Part shown: positions 24,651 through 33,575 of the stretch, in pieces
How the letters are laid out: each line of letters begins with the position of its first letter
How positions within the stretch are numbered: the stretch's first letter is position 1
NCBI GenBank assembly: GCA_001516045.1
Contig: LOEW01000228.1
Coordinates: 1-34,745, forward strand
Length of the DNA stretch: 34,745 bases
Source: Desulfosporosinus sp. BRH_c37
Lineage (GTDB): Bacteria; Bacillota; Desulfitobacteriia; Desulfitobacteriales; Desulfitobacteriaceae
Direction of reading: 5' to 3'
Made by a program: the position numbers and the translations under genes
The notes under the pieces: generated by a model
The model's database searches: none
What the model was told of the DNA's origin: nothing
What the model saw: the letters and a program-made list of their open reading frames with translations, nothing else

Positions 24651-25412
24651 ATGCAAAATCAAAAATTCAGAATGGAGTTTGTGGTCCATTATCATGAAGT
24701 CAACCCTGAGGAGCAGGCCACGGCCCTGACCCTGCTTTATTATTTAGAGGATGCCGCGATTGCTCATTCTGAGTCAGTAGGTTATGGGCTCGCTCAGCTA
24801 AAAGCTGAAGAGCTTGCTTGGCTTTTAAATCGTTGGCATCTCCAGATGGATCGGTATCCAAAACTCGGGGAAAAGGTCATCATAGAAACGTGGCCCTCCA
24901 GCTTTGAGCGGTTTTATGGAAGGCGCGAATTCCTGATCAAGAATATGACTCAGGAGATTATCGGCAGGGCCACCTCTTTGTGGATATTTTATAATATTGC
25001 CACGAAACGACCCTCTAGAATTCGCACGGAGTTCGCAGAAGTCTATGGACTAGATCCCTTGCGAGCGATTGACGACCCCTTTGATCCGCTCCAAACTATT
25101 GGGGCAGGAGCGGGGGAGGGTGAACAGGAATTCTCAGTCAGACGTAGTGATATTGATACCAATGGGCATGTCAATAATGCGAACTATCTTCAGTGGATGC
25201 TCGAAGTCGTTCCTGAGGACATCTTTCAGAACAATCAGCTTGCCTCCTTAGAAGTCCAATATAAGAAGGAGACATCGTACGGATTGAGCATCCGCTCGAA
25301 ATGCCAGATAGAGGGCTTTGATCAACTACAACCGGAGTGTAGACATGTTATCTTCCTAGAAGATTCGGGTCAAGAACTTGCGATAGCCAAAACGGTGTGG
25401 GTTAGGCGGTAA
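24651..25412 (+). CDS. Acyl-ACP thioesterase
   Basis: About 253 aa with two hot-dog domains, Pfam Acyl-ACP_TE type (bacterial relatives of plant FatA/FatB), releasing free fatty acids from acyl carrier protein. The N-terminal half has ALTLLYYLEDAAIAHSESVG and LAWLLNRWHLQMDRYPK; the second half has SDIDTNGHVNNANYLQWMLE with the catalytic Asn/His cluster. Start: ATG at 24651 chosen since an in-frame GTG at 24636 lies inside the GGAG site; the 14-base spacer is long, so GTG remains possible. Follows the exporter by 42 bases. Confidence 0.88.
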   Translation: MQNQKFRMEFVVHYHEVNPEEQATALTLLYYLEDAAIAHSESVGYGLAQLKAEELAWLLNRWHLQMDRYPKLGEKVIIETWPSSFERFYGRREFLIKNMTQEIIGRATSLWIFYNIATKRPSRIRTEFAEVYGLDPLRAIDDPFDPLQTIGAGAGEGEQEFSVRRSDIDTNGHVNNANYLQWMLEVVPEDIFQNNQLASLEVQYKKETSYGLSIRSKCQIEGFDQLQPECRHVIFLEDSGQELAIAKTVWVRR

Positions 25413-25432
25413 GTGATGGGGGGTAAACAAGT

Positions 25433-26614
25433 TTGGATAAGTTAACTCGTCAACGTGAACTGGTCAAAAGCCTTGCCACAGAACCGTGGGTACATACCTA
25501 CTCAAACTTGGCGAAGACACTTGGAGTGACCCAAATCACCATAGAAAGAGATTTTGAGGAAATGAAGGATAACGGTTTTCATTTTAAGCAGGATGAACAT
25601 GGAACCCTATATCTGCATTTGAGCGGTTGGAATGGGGTTATGCCTGTAAAAGCATCGACTCTCAGACAAATGGAAATCTTGCGTAATTTGACGTCTACTC
25701 CTCAAGGGTTAACCCTTAAAGAAATATATACGCGATTTAATCGACGGGATGAAGAAGAAGTCAGTAGTAAAACGCTGGAGCGGGCAATCAAAGACCTAGA
25801 GAAGAAGAACCTCATCAAACGCCGGGGGGAAGAGTATGTGGTTTGCTCGGAACACATATTACCACCCCTCCAATTAGCTGAGCGGGAAAAGACCCTACTT
25901 TTTGAGGCTATTAAGGTGGCTCGAGCCCTAGCTCCCATCCCGGAAGAAATGAAATCCCTAGAAGCTAAACTCAAACTATGGATCGGAGAAAAGGACCATT
26001 CCCGTGAAACCATGTTTGTTCACGGGAGAACGCCGACCCAGGATGTACACCAAAGTCAATGTTGTTTTCAACTTGAAGATGCAGCTCGGAGTAAAAACAA
26101 AGTCAACATCCTCTACCGTAAAGAAGCGGAGCCTGCGCGACAACTTAGACTAAACCCTTTGGGGATTGTATATTACTGGGTCCTTGATAATTGGTATCTC
26201 ATTGCTCAGGATGAAGGGGATCAAAGGATTAAAACATATTTAGTAAATCGTATTTTAGATGTGACTCTGTTGCCTGAGCCATTTTCCCCGGTGGAAGGAT
26301 TCGATTTAAAAAACTGGTATCGATATTCTTGGGGAGTTTACCGGAATCAATGCCCTGTACCTGTAATAATTCGGTTTTATGATCATTACTCAACGTTAAC
26401 CCGCGTCAGAGCAGAACTGAATAAACGAGAAACCTGTACTTTAACTGAGGACAAAGAAGGCCTTTTAATGAAAGATCAGGTTGAAGGGCTCGATGAATTG
26501 GCGGTTTGGTTACGTGGGTTTGGAGCGGAGGCAGAGGTTATCGAGCCTCCGGCTCTGCGGGCTAAGGTGATTGAGGAATTTACACAACTCCTACATATGT
26601 ATGGAGGTGAATAA
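25433..26614 (+). CDS. WYL-domain transcriptional regulator
   Basis: 393 aa. Two N-terminal helix-turn-helix segments (about 20-45 with LAKTLGVTQITIERDFEEM, and about 85-125 with LKEIYTRF...KTLERAIKDL), a WYL domain with the literal Trp254-Tyr255-Leu256 in the segment DNWYLIAQDEG, and a C-terminal WCX-like part (PVIIRFYDHYST...). WYL domains bind nucleic-acid-derived or other ligands and control DNA-damage, phage-defence and CRISPR genes. TTG start behind GGGGGG. It lies 20 bases after the thioesterase and is separated from the cas operon by a terminator. Confidence 0.9.
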   Translation: MDKLTRQRELVKSLATEPWVHTYSNLAKTLGVTQITIERDFEEMKDNGFHFKQDEHGTLYLHLSGWNGVMPVKASTLRQMEILRNLTSTPQGLTLKEIYTRFNRRDEEEVSSKTLERAIKDLEKKNLIKRRGEEYVVCSEHILPPLQLAEREKTLLFEAIKVARALAPIPEEMKSLEAKLKLWIGEKDHSRETMFVHGRTPTQDVHQSQCCFQLEDAARSKNKVNILYRKEAEPARQLRLNPLGIVYYWVLDNWYLIAQDEGDQRIKTYLVNRILDVTLLPEPFSPVEGFDLKNWYRYSWGVYRNQCPVPVIIRFYDHYSTLTRVRAELNKRETCTLTEDKEGLLMKDQVEGLDELAVWLRGFGAEAEVIEPPALRAKVIEEFTQLLHMYGGE

Positions 26615-26721
26615 AAGGGATATTCGAAAATAACTAAAATAGATTTATTGAGGTGAGGGAAGAGGTTCCAGTCAGATACTGCAGCATCTGAGGTTAAAAT
26701 ATATAAGATTTTTTGTATAAG

Positions 26722-26770
26722 AAAGAATGTCTTTGAACCCAAAAACCGGTTTGAAACATTCTTTTTTATT
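26722..26770 (+). terminator. Terminator after the WYL regulator
   Basis: AGAATGT (26724-26730) pairs with ACATTCT (26756-26762), with further inner pairs (TTTGAACC against GGTTTGAA region), followed by TTTTTTATTTTAT. It isolates the cas operon from the upstream operon. Confidence 0.85.
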
Positions 26771-26882
26771 TTATAGACAATTTATTACTAGAGTTTGGAT
26801 TAATTTTTACCTAGGGTGAAATGATCTCCTCAAAATATGGAAATATTTTTTTGAAATTGTGAAGAATATGGGAAATTAAGAG

Positions 26883-26888
26883 TATAAT
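26883..26888 (+). promoter_or_regulatory. Likely -10 box of the cas operon promoter
   Basis: TATAAT, 97 bases before the cas3 ATG, in the 370-base AT-rich gap between the WYL gene and cas3. No good -35 is seen at 17 bases, so an activator or weak promoter is possible. Otherwise the gap shows only the terminator at 26722. Confidence 0.5.
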
Positions 26889-26984
26889 GTAATTAAATTG
26901 GTTAAAAATTGCTACATATTTTTCTTGAAATTTAAAATCCAATTGTATTCTGGTTTATGTATCCCATTCATGAGGAGGGAGTAT

Positions 26985-29399
26985 ATGCTTTGTGCTCACA
27001 TTAATCCTTTAACTTTAATGGAACAAAGTGTTAAGAAACATTTAAATAATGTTTGTATATTATCTAGGGAATATGGTTCGAAAATTTCACTTGGTGCAAC
27101 AGGCGAATTAATCGGAATTCTTCATGATCTGGGAAAGGGAACGAGAAAATTTGATTCTTACATACGCTACTGTTCGAAGCACCCCAATGATAAATCTCTT
27201 AAGGGATCGATCAACCACTCCACAGCGGGTGCGAAGTATATTTATGATGCTTTTTATAACTCAACTGATCAATATCAAAAATTCACAGCCCAAATTATCT
27301 CACTGGCTATTTGTTCTCATCATGGGGGACTTATTGATTGTTTAGACCTTGGTGGCATGGATAAATTTACTGATAGAATGAATCCAGATAAAGACATTCT
27401 TTATGATGAAGCGTTGAATTACTTTAACGAAAAATGTTTAGAATTATCACAGATTAAGGATCTGTTTAATAAAGCAACAGAAGAGATAAAATCTATGTTT
27501 ATTAAAATTAACAAGATAGATGGCTCTGGGAAGTTTGGACGATTTGCAGCTGGGGTACTAGAAAAATATCTTTTTAGTTGTGTTATCGATGCAGATAGAT
27601 ACGATACCTACATATTTATGGAGGGGAAAGAAAGAAAGCCGAATATTGACAAATCGGCTTTATGGAATGAACTTTCGGATGTGTTAGAAACTAAATTAGA
27701 AAGCTATCCTAAAGAGACAAAAATAGAATTGCTTAGGGACGAGGTTTCCTTAGCGTGTAAGAACTTTGCGGAAAATAGCCCTGGCATATATCAACTTTCC
27801 GTGCCGACTGGTGGGGGAAAAACACTTTCCAGTTTGCGATATGCGTTGGAGCATGCCAAGAAATTTGATAAAGATAGAATCTTCTATATTATTCCATTTA
27901 CTACCATAATTGACCAGAATGCTAAAGAAATAAAAGACATTTTGGGTCATGAGGATATGATTTTAGAACATCATTCTAATCTTATTCTTGATTATTCTCA
28001 GGATAATGATGAAGAGTTAGAAGACTATAAGCTTTTAACTGAACGATGGGATAGCCCTATTATTCTTACTACAATGGTACAGTTTCTCAATACTTTATTT
28101 AGCGGAGGAACTCAGGATGCTCGGCGAATTCATAACCTGGCAAATTCAGTGATTATCTTTGACGAAATTCAGGCAATTCCTATTAAATGTATTAACATAT
28201 TCAATAGCGCCATTAATTTTCTAGCGTATATCTGCAATGCAACAGTAATACTTTGCACTGCAACACAGCCACTTTTAGAAAAGACAGAAATGCCATTAAA
28301 GCTAAGTGAAAGACCTAATATTATCTCGGATATTCATGAGAAGTTTAAGCAGTTTAAACGTGTGAATTTGGTTCCTAAAATACTTGTTGGAGGGTATAGT
28401 GCAATTTCTCTCAAGGATTTTGTTCTGGATAAAATGGACCAGGTGAAAAGCGTATTGGTGATTTTAAATACTAAGAATTCAGCTAAAGAAGTTTTTAATG
28501 AGTTAAGAGTGGCCAATAAAGAATTGCCTAAAGAAAAACAGTACACAATTTTTCATCTAAGTACGAGTATGTGTCCCTCTCATAGAATGAGCGTATTACA
28601 GAAGATGAGAGAGAAATTAGGGCAGGAGAGAGTTATTTGTATTAGTACTCAATTGATAGAAGCTGGCGTAAATATCTCCTTTGGGTGTGTTGTTCGTTCG
28701 CTTGCTGGACTTGATAATATTGCCCAGGCCGCAGGGCGGTGCAACCGACATGGAGAAAAGGAATGTAGCGATGTCTATATTGTTAATGTTGAGGGAGAGA
28801 ATGTGAGTAAACTTGTGGATATAAAAATAGCTCAGGAGTGTACAAGCAGAGTTCTCCGTGATTTTGAAGAAAACCGCAATCTTTTTGACAATGATTTGCT
28901 TTCCCAAAAGACTATGGAAAGGTACTATAAGTACTATTTCCACGAGAGAAGAAACCAAATGAATTACACAATGTCAAAGCCAAATAGCGATAGATCATTG
29001 TATGATATATTATCAGGAAATAATGAGGCGGCGAATGAATTTAATAGCCGAAATGGTTACCAATCAAAATTAATGTTAAAACAAGCCTTTAAAACTGCAG
29101 GAAATGAATTTCAGGCCATTGACGAAAATACAACAGGCATCATTGTTCCATATAAAGAGGGCAAGGAGCTTATAACCCTTATTAACGGTGCCTGTAGTTT
29201 GAGTGAATTGAAACAATATTTAAAAAGAGCACAGCAGTTTTCAGTTAATTTATTTGAAACAGATAAAAGGAAACTAGAATATATGGGAGGATTCATTGGA
29301 TTAAAAAATAATTCAATACTCGTACTTAAAGACGAATTTTATAATGATGATGTGGGGGTTACGTTTGATAAGGCACCTATGGGATTTTGTAATGCTTGA
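26985..29399 (+). CDS. cas3: CRISPR-associated helicase-nuclease Cas3 (type I-C)
   Basis: 804 aa. The N-terminal HD nuclease shows His47-Asp48 in LHDLGK, then NHSTAG and SHHGG. The superfamily 2 helicase shows Walker A PTGGGKT (274-280), DEIQ (393-396), ATQPLL and QAAGRCNRHG (about 580). It unwinds and degrades the DNA strand displaced by Cascade. The frame is open from 26898, but the first 29 residues are not family-like; the ATG at 26985 behind GAGGAGGG is the start. First gene of the operon; its stop overlaps the ribosome site of cas5. Confidence 0.96.
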   Translation: MLCAHINPLTLMEQSVKKHLNNVCILSREYGSKISLGATGELIGILHDLGKGTRKFDSYIRYCSKHPNDKSLKGSINHSTAGAKYIYDAFYNSTDQYQKFTAQIISLAICSHHGGLIDCLDLGGMDKFTDRMNPDKDILYDEALNYFNEKCLELSQIKDLFNKATEEIKSMFIKINKIDGSGKFGRFAAGVLEKYLFSCVIDADRYDTYIFMEGKERKPNIDKSALWNELSDVLETKLESYPKETKIELLRDEVSLACKNFAENSPGIYQLSVPTGGGKTLSSLRYALEHAKKFDKDRIFYIIPFTTIIDQNAKEIKDILGHEDMILEHHSNLILDYSQDNDEELEDYKLLTERWDSPIILTTMVQFLNTLFSGGTQDARRIHNLANSVIIFDEIQAIPIKCINIFNSAINFLAYICNATVILCTATQPLLEKTEMPLKLSERPNIISDIHEKFKQFKRVNLVPKILVGGYSAISLKDFVLDKMDQVKSVLVILNTKNSAKEVFNELRVANKELPKEKQYTIFHLSTSMCPSHRMSVLQKMREKLGQERVICISTQLIEAGVNISFGCVVRSLAGLDNIAQAAGRCNRHGEKECSDVYIVNVEGENVSKLVDIKIAQECTSRVLRDFEENRNLFDNDLLSQKTMERYYKYYFHERRNQMNYTMSKPNSDRSLYDILSGNNEAANEFNSRNGYQSKLMLKQAFKTAGNEFQAIDENTTGIIVPYKEGKELITLINGACSLSELKQYLKRAQQFSVNLFETDKRKLEYMGGFIGLKNNSILVLKDEFYNDDVGVTFDKAPMGFCNA

Positions 29400-29413
29400 G
29401 GAGGGCGAGTTTA

Positions 29414-30142
29414 TTGGAGAAAGAAAATAGTGTTGAATTCAAAGTTAGTGGGCGATATGCACTTTTTAGTGATCCCATTAATAGAGTCGGAGGAGAAAAA
29501 TTCTCATATCAAGTGCCAACTTATCAAGCTCTTAAAGGGATATTGGAAGGTGTATATTGGAAGCCAACCTTAATATGGATACTCGATGAAGTGCGTGTGA
29601 TGAATTTGATTAAAACTCAATCCCAGGGCATACGTCCCGTTAATTTCAATGGAGGGAACACCCTATCCATTTATACATACCTGGTAAATGTTGAATATCA
29701 AGTAAGGGCTCATTTCGAGTGGAACTATAATCGTCCCAATTTAGAGCAGGATAGAAATGAGAACAAGCATTATCTAATCGCTAAACGAATGATTAAATGT
29801 GGTGGTAGACGGGATATTTTCTTGGGAACTAGGGAGTGCCAAGGATATGTAGAACCCTGTAAATTCGGTGAAGGAAAGGGTGCCTATGACAGTTATGGGT
29901 CGCTTTCCTTTGGACTAATGTTTCATGGCTTTGATTATCCCGATGAAACAGGGTGGGACAAACTTACAGCAAGGCTTTGGACACCGGTAATGGACAATGG
30001 CTATATCAAATTTTTGAAACCAGATGATTGCACCATTAAACGCGAACTTTCAGCCATGAGGCCTAAAGTGTTTGATGAAAATAATTTTAGTAGATATCCA
30101 GAGTTTAACAAGGAGGGAGAGATTATTGAGCTGGATTCATAA
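29414..30142 (+). CDS. cas5c: Cas5c, crRNA-processing Cascade subunit
   Basis: 242 aa. In type I-C systems Cas5c replaces Cas6 and cleaves pre-crRNA, then holds the 5' handle. Conserved: VEFKVSGRYALFSDPINRVGGEKFSYQVPTYQ near the N-terminus (written here as positions 7-38) and NKHYLIAKRM with the catalytic Lys/His region, followed by GGRRDIFLGTRECQGYVEPC. TTG at 29414 is preferred, 8 bases after GAGGAGGG; the TTG at 29396 overlaps the cas3 stop and lies before the site. Confidence 0.95.
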   Translation: MEKENSVEFKVSGRYALFSDPINRVGGEKFSYQVPTYQALKGILEGVYWKPTLIWILDEVRVMNLIKTQSQGIRPVNFNGGNTLSIYTYLVNVEYQVRAHFEWNYNRPNLEQDRNENKHYLIAKRMIKCGGRRDIFLGTRECQGYVEPCKFGEGKGAYDSYGSLSFGLMFHGFDYPDETGWDKLTARLWTPVMDNGYIKFLKPDDCTIKRELSAMRPKVFDENNFSRYPEFNKEGEIIELDS

Positions 30143-32048
30143 GCTGTATGATACCTATGAAAATTGTAAAAATGAAGTAGGTGTTGCTGGAACAGATGAG
30201 AAGAAAACGCCACTTCTCCCTATTGCTCATTCTACTCAAAATGCTCAGATAGAAATTATTATTAATGGAGATGGTAATTTCTTAAGCGCAAGAGCATTGA
30301 ACAAAAACGAGACTGTTACAATTATTCCTGTAACTGAAGATTCTGCAGCAAGAGGCAATGGCAATTATCCCCACCCCCTCTGTGATAAATTACAATATGT
30401 TGCTGGGGATTATATAAGATATGTAGAGAAGAAAAATGGCCAAGAATTCTACAATAAATACATAGAGCAACTTGAGAGCTGGTGCAATTCTAGTTACTGC
30501 AATAGAAAAGTTAATGCAGTTTTAAGCTACTTAAAAACCAAAACACTTATTTCAGATTTAATTGGACAAAAGATTATATCAAGTGACGATAAAGGCCTCC
30601 TTTCTAAAGGTGTGAAGATGGGAGCAAGTGATCAAAGTGATGCTTTTATAAGATTTCGAGTGGAAAACAGCGATTTAGATTCGGCTATCTGGCTTGATAA
30701 GCAGGTCTATGAAAGCTATATTAATTACTATTTAAGCATCCAACGAGAAGTAGATTTGTGTTATGTAAAAGGACAAGCAATCCCTTGTTCCGATAAACAC
30801 CCGGCCAAGGTTAGGAACACAGGTGATAAATCAAAGCTGATTTCTGCAAATGATACTGAGGGATTTACTTATCGAGGACGGTTCGTGGATAGGACTCAAG
30901 TCGTGAGAGTTGGGTATGAAACGACGCAAAAGGCGCATAATGCCTTGCGCTGGCTGATTGATAAACAAGGCTATAAAAATGGAGATCAGGTGGTCATCGC
31001 TTGGGGAACGGAAAACCAGGTGTTGCCACAAATTATGGATGATACTCAGGATAGTATGTTTGGCGAAGAAGAGATCCCAACGGTTTCAACAGAAAAGGAA
31101 TTTGCGAAGAGATTGAACAAGGCTATCGCAGGTTATGGGTGTGATTTAGATACAAAGGCTGAAATTGTAATCATGGGAGTGGATGCGGCAACAATAGGAC
31201 GACTATCGATAACCTATTACCGTGAGCTCGATGGCTGGGATTTTTTAAAAAGGATTGAACGTTGGCATGGAACTTGTATTTGGAAGCATTCTTATAAAAA
31301 AGTAAGTGATGGGCTTGACGAGAAGGGAAAACCGAAATCTAAGTATATTACGTTTATTGGTTCTCCTTCTCCTAGAGATATAACATTTGGGGCTTACGGA
31401 GATAAAGTAAGTGACAAGTTAAAGAAGGCCACGGTTGAGAGACTATTACCCTGTATTATTGATGGTGCTAAATTACCCTATGACCTTGTTAATTCATCGG
31501 TGAATCGTGTTTCAAATCCGCTCTCAATGGAACACTGGGAATGGGAGAAAGCCTTAACGATAACTTGTGCCCTGATTAGGAAATATAGATATGATAAACC
31601 TGGAAAACTAAGGGAGGAATGGGATATGTCCCTCGATGAAAGGCAGAAGAATAGAAGCTATATTTTTGGAAGACTTTTAGCTATCGCGCAGCAAATTGAA
31701 GAAAAGGCATTATATTATGCAGGGGAGAAAAGAGCTACTAATGCAGAAAGATTAATGCATCAATTTAAAATTCACCCATATAGGACCTGGGGTATTATTA
31801 CAGATAAGCTTAGGCCCTATATGGTAAGGTTAGGAACAAAGGTTACAAATTTAACGGAGCTGATGACTAAGGTTAACGCTATGTTACCCTACGAGGAATT
31901 TACGCGCCAACAGAAACTAGAGGATAGCTATATTTTAGGATATTACTGTCAAAGGGAAGTTTTTATTGAAGAGAAAAAACAACGGATCGAAGAAAGCCAA
32001 AAAAAGAAATTAGAGAAAATTAATGAAGGGGAGAATGAACATGAGTAA
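30126..32048 (+). CDS. cas8c: Cas8c, large Cascade subunit
   Basis: Csd1/Cas8c family large subunit, which recognises the PAM. TTG at 30126 (8 bases after AGGAGGG) begins SWIHKLYDTYENC, as in relatives, and gives 640 aa, overlapping cas5 by 17 bases; the frame upstream to 30072 lies inside cas5 and is not used. Typical stretch PIAHSTQNAQIEI and FRVENSDLDSAIWLD. The last 140 residues can be translated separately as Cas11c (see 31626). The C-terminal tail is Lys/Glu-rich. Confidence 0.94.
   Translation: MSWIHKLYDTYENCKNEVGVAGTDEKKTPLLPIAHSTQNAQIEIIINGDGNFLSARALNKNETVTIIPVTEDSAARGNGNYPHPLCDKLQYVAGDYIRYVEKKNGQEFYNKYIEQLESWCNSSYCNRKVNAVLSYLKTKTLISDLIGQKIISSDDKGLLSKGVKMGASDQSDAFIRFRVENSDLDSAIWLDKQVYESYINYYLSIQREVDLCYVKGQAIPCSDKHPAKVRNTGDKSKLISANDTEGFTYRGRFVDRTQVVRVGYETTQKAHNALRWLIDKQGYKNGDQVVIAWGTENQVLPQIMDDTQDSMFGEEEIPTVSTEKEFAKRLNKAIAGYGCDLDTKAEIVIMGVDAATIGRLSITYYRELDGWDFLKRIERWHGTCIWKHSYKKVSDGLDEKGKPKSKYITFIGSPSPRDITFGAYGDKVSDKLKKATVERLLPCIIDGAKLPYDLVNSSVNRVSNPLSMEHWEWEKALTITCALIRKYRYDKPGKLREEWDMSLDERQKNRSYIFGRLLAIAQQIEEKALYYAGEKRATNAERLMHQFKIHPYRTWGIITDKLRPYMVRLGTKVTNLTELMTKVNAMLPYEEFTRQQKLEDSYILGYYCQREVFIEEKKQRIEESQKKKLEKINEGENEHE
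31626..32048 (+). CDS. cas11c: Cas11c small subunit from an internal start in cas8c
   Basis: In-frame ATG at codon 501 of cas8c, preceded by GGGAGGA (31612-31618) with a 7-base spacer. Product of 140 aa begins MSLDERQKNRSYIFGRLL and is helical throughout, as expected of the Cascade belly subunit. Type I-C systems are known to make Cas11c this way from the 3' end of cas8c. The site quality here is direct; its use is inferred. Confidence 0.75.
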   Translation: MSLDERQKNRSYIFGRLLAIAQQIEEKALYYAGEKRATNAERLMHQFKIHPYRTWGIITDKLRPYMVRLGTKVTNLTELMTKVNAMLPYEEFTRQQKLEDSYILGYYCQREVFIEEKKQRIEESQKKKLEKINEGENEHE

Positions 32049-32901
32049 TTTTGTAAATAAGATCGATTTTGCGGTTGTTATTTCAGTTAAAAACGCTAAC
32101 CCTAATGGAGATCCATTAAATGGAAATCGCCCAAGAGAAAATTACGAGGGTTTTGGTGAAATTTCTGATGTTTGTATCAAACGAAAAATCCGTAATCGCT
32201 TGCAGGATATGGGCCTTGAGATATTTGTGCAATCGGATGAAAGACGAACGGATGGCTTTAGAAGCCTGAAAGATAGGGCTGATGGCTGTGCAGAACTTAA
32301 AAAATCAAGTAAAGACAAGGAACAATATGCAGTAATAGCTTGTAATAAATGGATTGATGTTCGAAGCTTCGGGCAAGTTTTTGCCTTTAAGAAGGGAGAG
32401 GAGGATAATTCTGTTTCAATAGGTATAAGAGGTCCAGTTTCAATTCATTCGGCAGTAAGTATTTCGCCAATTGAAATATCAAGTATGCAAATTACAAAAA
32501 GTGTTAACGGTGAAACGGGGAAAGACCCTGATAAGAAAAGTCCTGACACAATGGGTATGAAACATAGGGTCGAGTTTGGTGTTTATGTAATCTACGGAAG
32601 CATTAATACACAACTTGCCACAAAGACAGGTTTTAGTCAGGAGGATAGTGAACTTATTAAAAAGACGTTGATTACCCTTTTTGAGAATGATTGCTCCTCT
32701 GCTCGTCCTGATGGTAGCATGGAGGTTTGTAAGTTGTATTGGTGGAAACATAATTCGCAGATGGGTCAATATTCTTCCGCGAAGGTACACAGAAGCTTGC
32801 GGGTTGTGCCAAGTGTTGAAATACCCAAAAGTATTGATGATTATACAATTTCTCATGAAACATTGGACGGATTGTCCCCAGAAATATGTGATGGAATTTA
32901 A
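32041..32901 (+). CDS. cas7c: Cas7, Cascade backbone subunit
   Basis: 286 aa, Csd2/Cas7 family, several copies of which coat the crRNA. Conserved start FAVVISVKNANPNGDPLNGN and later VRSFGQVFAF, GIRGPVSIHSA and GMKHRVEFGVYV. ATG at 32041 lies 7 bases after AAGGGGAG and overlaps the cas8c stop by 8 bases; upstream ATGs at 32023 and 32035 overlap or abut the site. Confidence 0.95.
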   Translation: MSNFVNKIDFAVVISVKNANPNGDPLNGNRPRENYEGFGEISDVCIKRKIRNRLQDMGLEIFVQSDERRTDGFRSLKDRADGCAELKKSSKDKEQYAVIACNKWIDVRSFGQVFAFKKGEEDNSVSIGIRGPVSIHSAVSISPIEISSMQITKSVNGETGKDPDKKSPDTMGMKHRVEFGVYVIYGSINTQLATKTGFSQEDSELIKKTLITLFENDCSSARPDGSMEVCKLYWWKHNSQMGQYSSAKVHRSLRVVPSVEIPKSIDDYTISHETLDGLSPEICDGI

Positions 32902-32903
32902 AG

Positions 32904-33575
32904 ATGGAATATCAAGAGGAAGATTTTCTACTACTGTCTGGGATACAGCATTTTGTATTTTGCAAACGTCAGTGGGCCTTAATACACATTGAACAGCAAT
33001 GGCAGGAAAATCTACGCACAATTGAGGGTGAAATTCTTCATGAGAAGACCCATGATAACTCCATTAAAGAAAAACGTGGGGATTTGATTGTTTCTCGGGG
33101 TATGGGAATCTTTTCACGTTCGTTAGGAATAACCGGAACTTGCGACGTTGTTGAACTACATAAGGCTTCAGATGGAGTAAATATATTTGGTAGGGAAGGA
33201 ACTTATAAGCCAGTTCCTGTGGAGTATAAACGTGGTAAACCAAAGAATGATAACTCTGATGTGTTACAACTATGTGCACAAGCTATGTGTCTTGAGGAAA
33301 TGTTATTGTGTGCTATTCCCGAAGCTTTTTTATTCTATGGAGAGACTAAAAGAAGACTGAAAATTATCCTTGACGACGAGATCCGGGGGCAAGTGAGATC
33401 TATTTGTAAAGAAATGCATGAATTATATGATAGGAGATATACCCCTAAAGTAAAAATATCTAAAAGTTGCAAAGCATGTTCACTCAGTGAACTGTGTATG
33501 CCAAGGTTATGTAAGAATCCATCAGCTATTGATTATATGAAGAAAAATATTATGCAGATTGAGGTTGATGAATGA
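32904..33575 (+). CDS. cas4: Cas4, adaptation nuclease
   Basis: 223 aa RecB-like exonuclease with 4Fe-4S cluster; trims prespacers and selects the PAM together with Cas1-Cas2. Cluster ligands Cys20 and Cys189, Cys192, Cys198 (SCKACSLSELC); another Cys at 203. Nuclease motif PVEYKRGKPK and the preceding GTCDVVELH Asp. Starts 2 bases after cas7 and overlaps cas1 as ATGA. Confidence 0.95.
   Translation: MEYQEEDFLLLSGIQHFVFCKRQWALIHIEQQWQENLRTIEGEILHEKTHDNSIKEKRGDLIVSRGMGIFSRSLGITGTCDVVELHKASDGVNIFGREGTYKPVPVEYKRGKPKNDNSDVLQLCAQAMCLEEMLLCAIPEAFLFYGETKRRLKIILDDEIRGQVRSICKEMHELYDRRYTPKVKISKSCKACSLSELCMPRLCKNPSAIDYMKKNIMQIEVDE

Noticed and set aside
26898..26984. 29-residue N-terminal extension of Cas3
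   Set aside because: Hydrophobic and unlike Cas3; the ribosome site points to the ATG at 26985.
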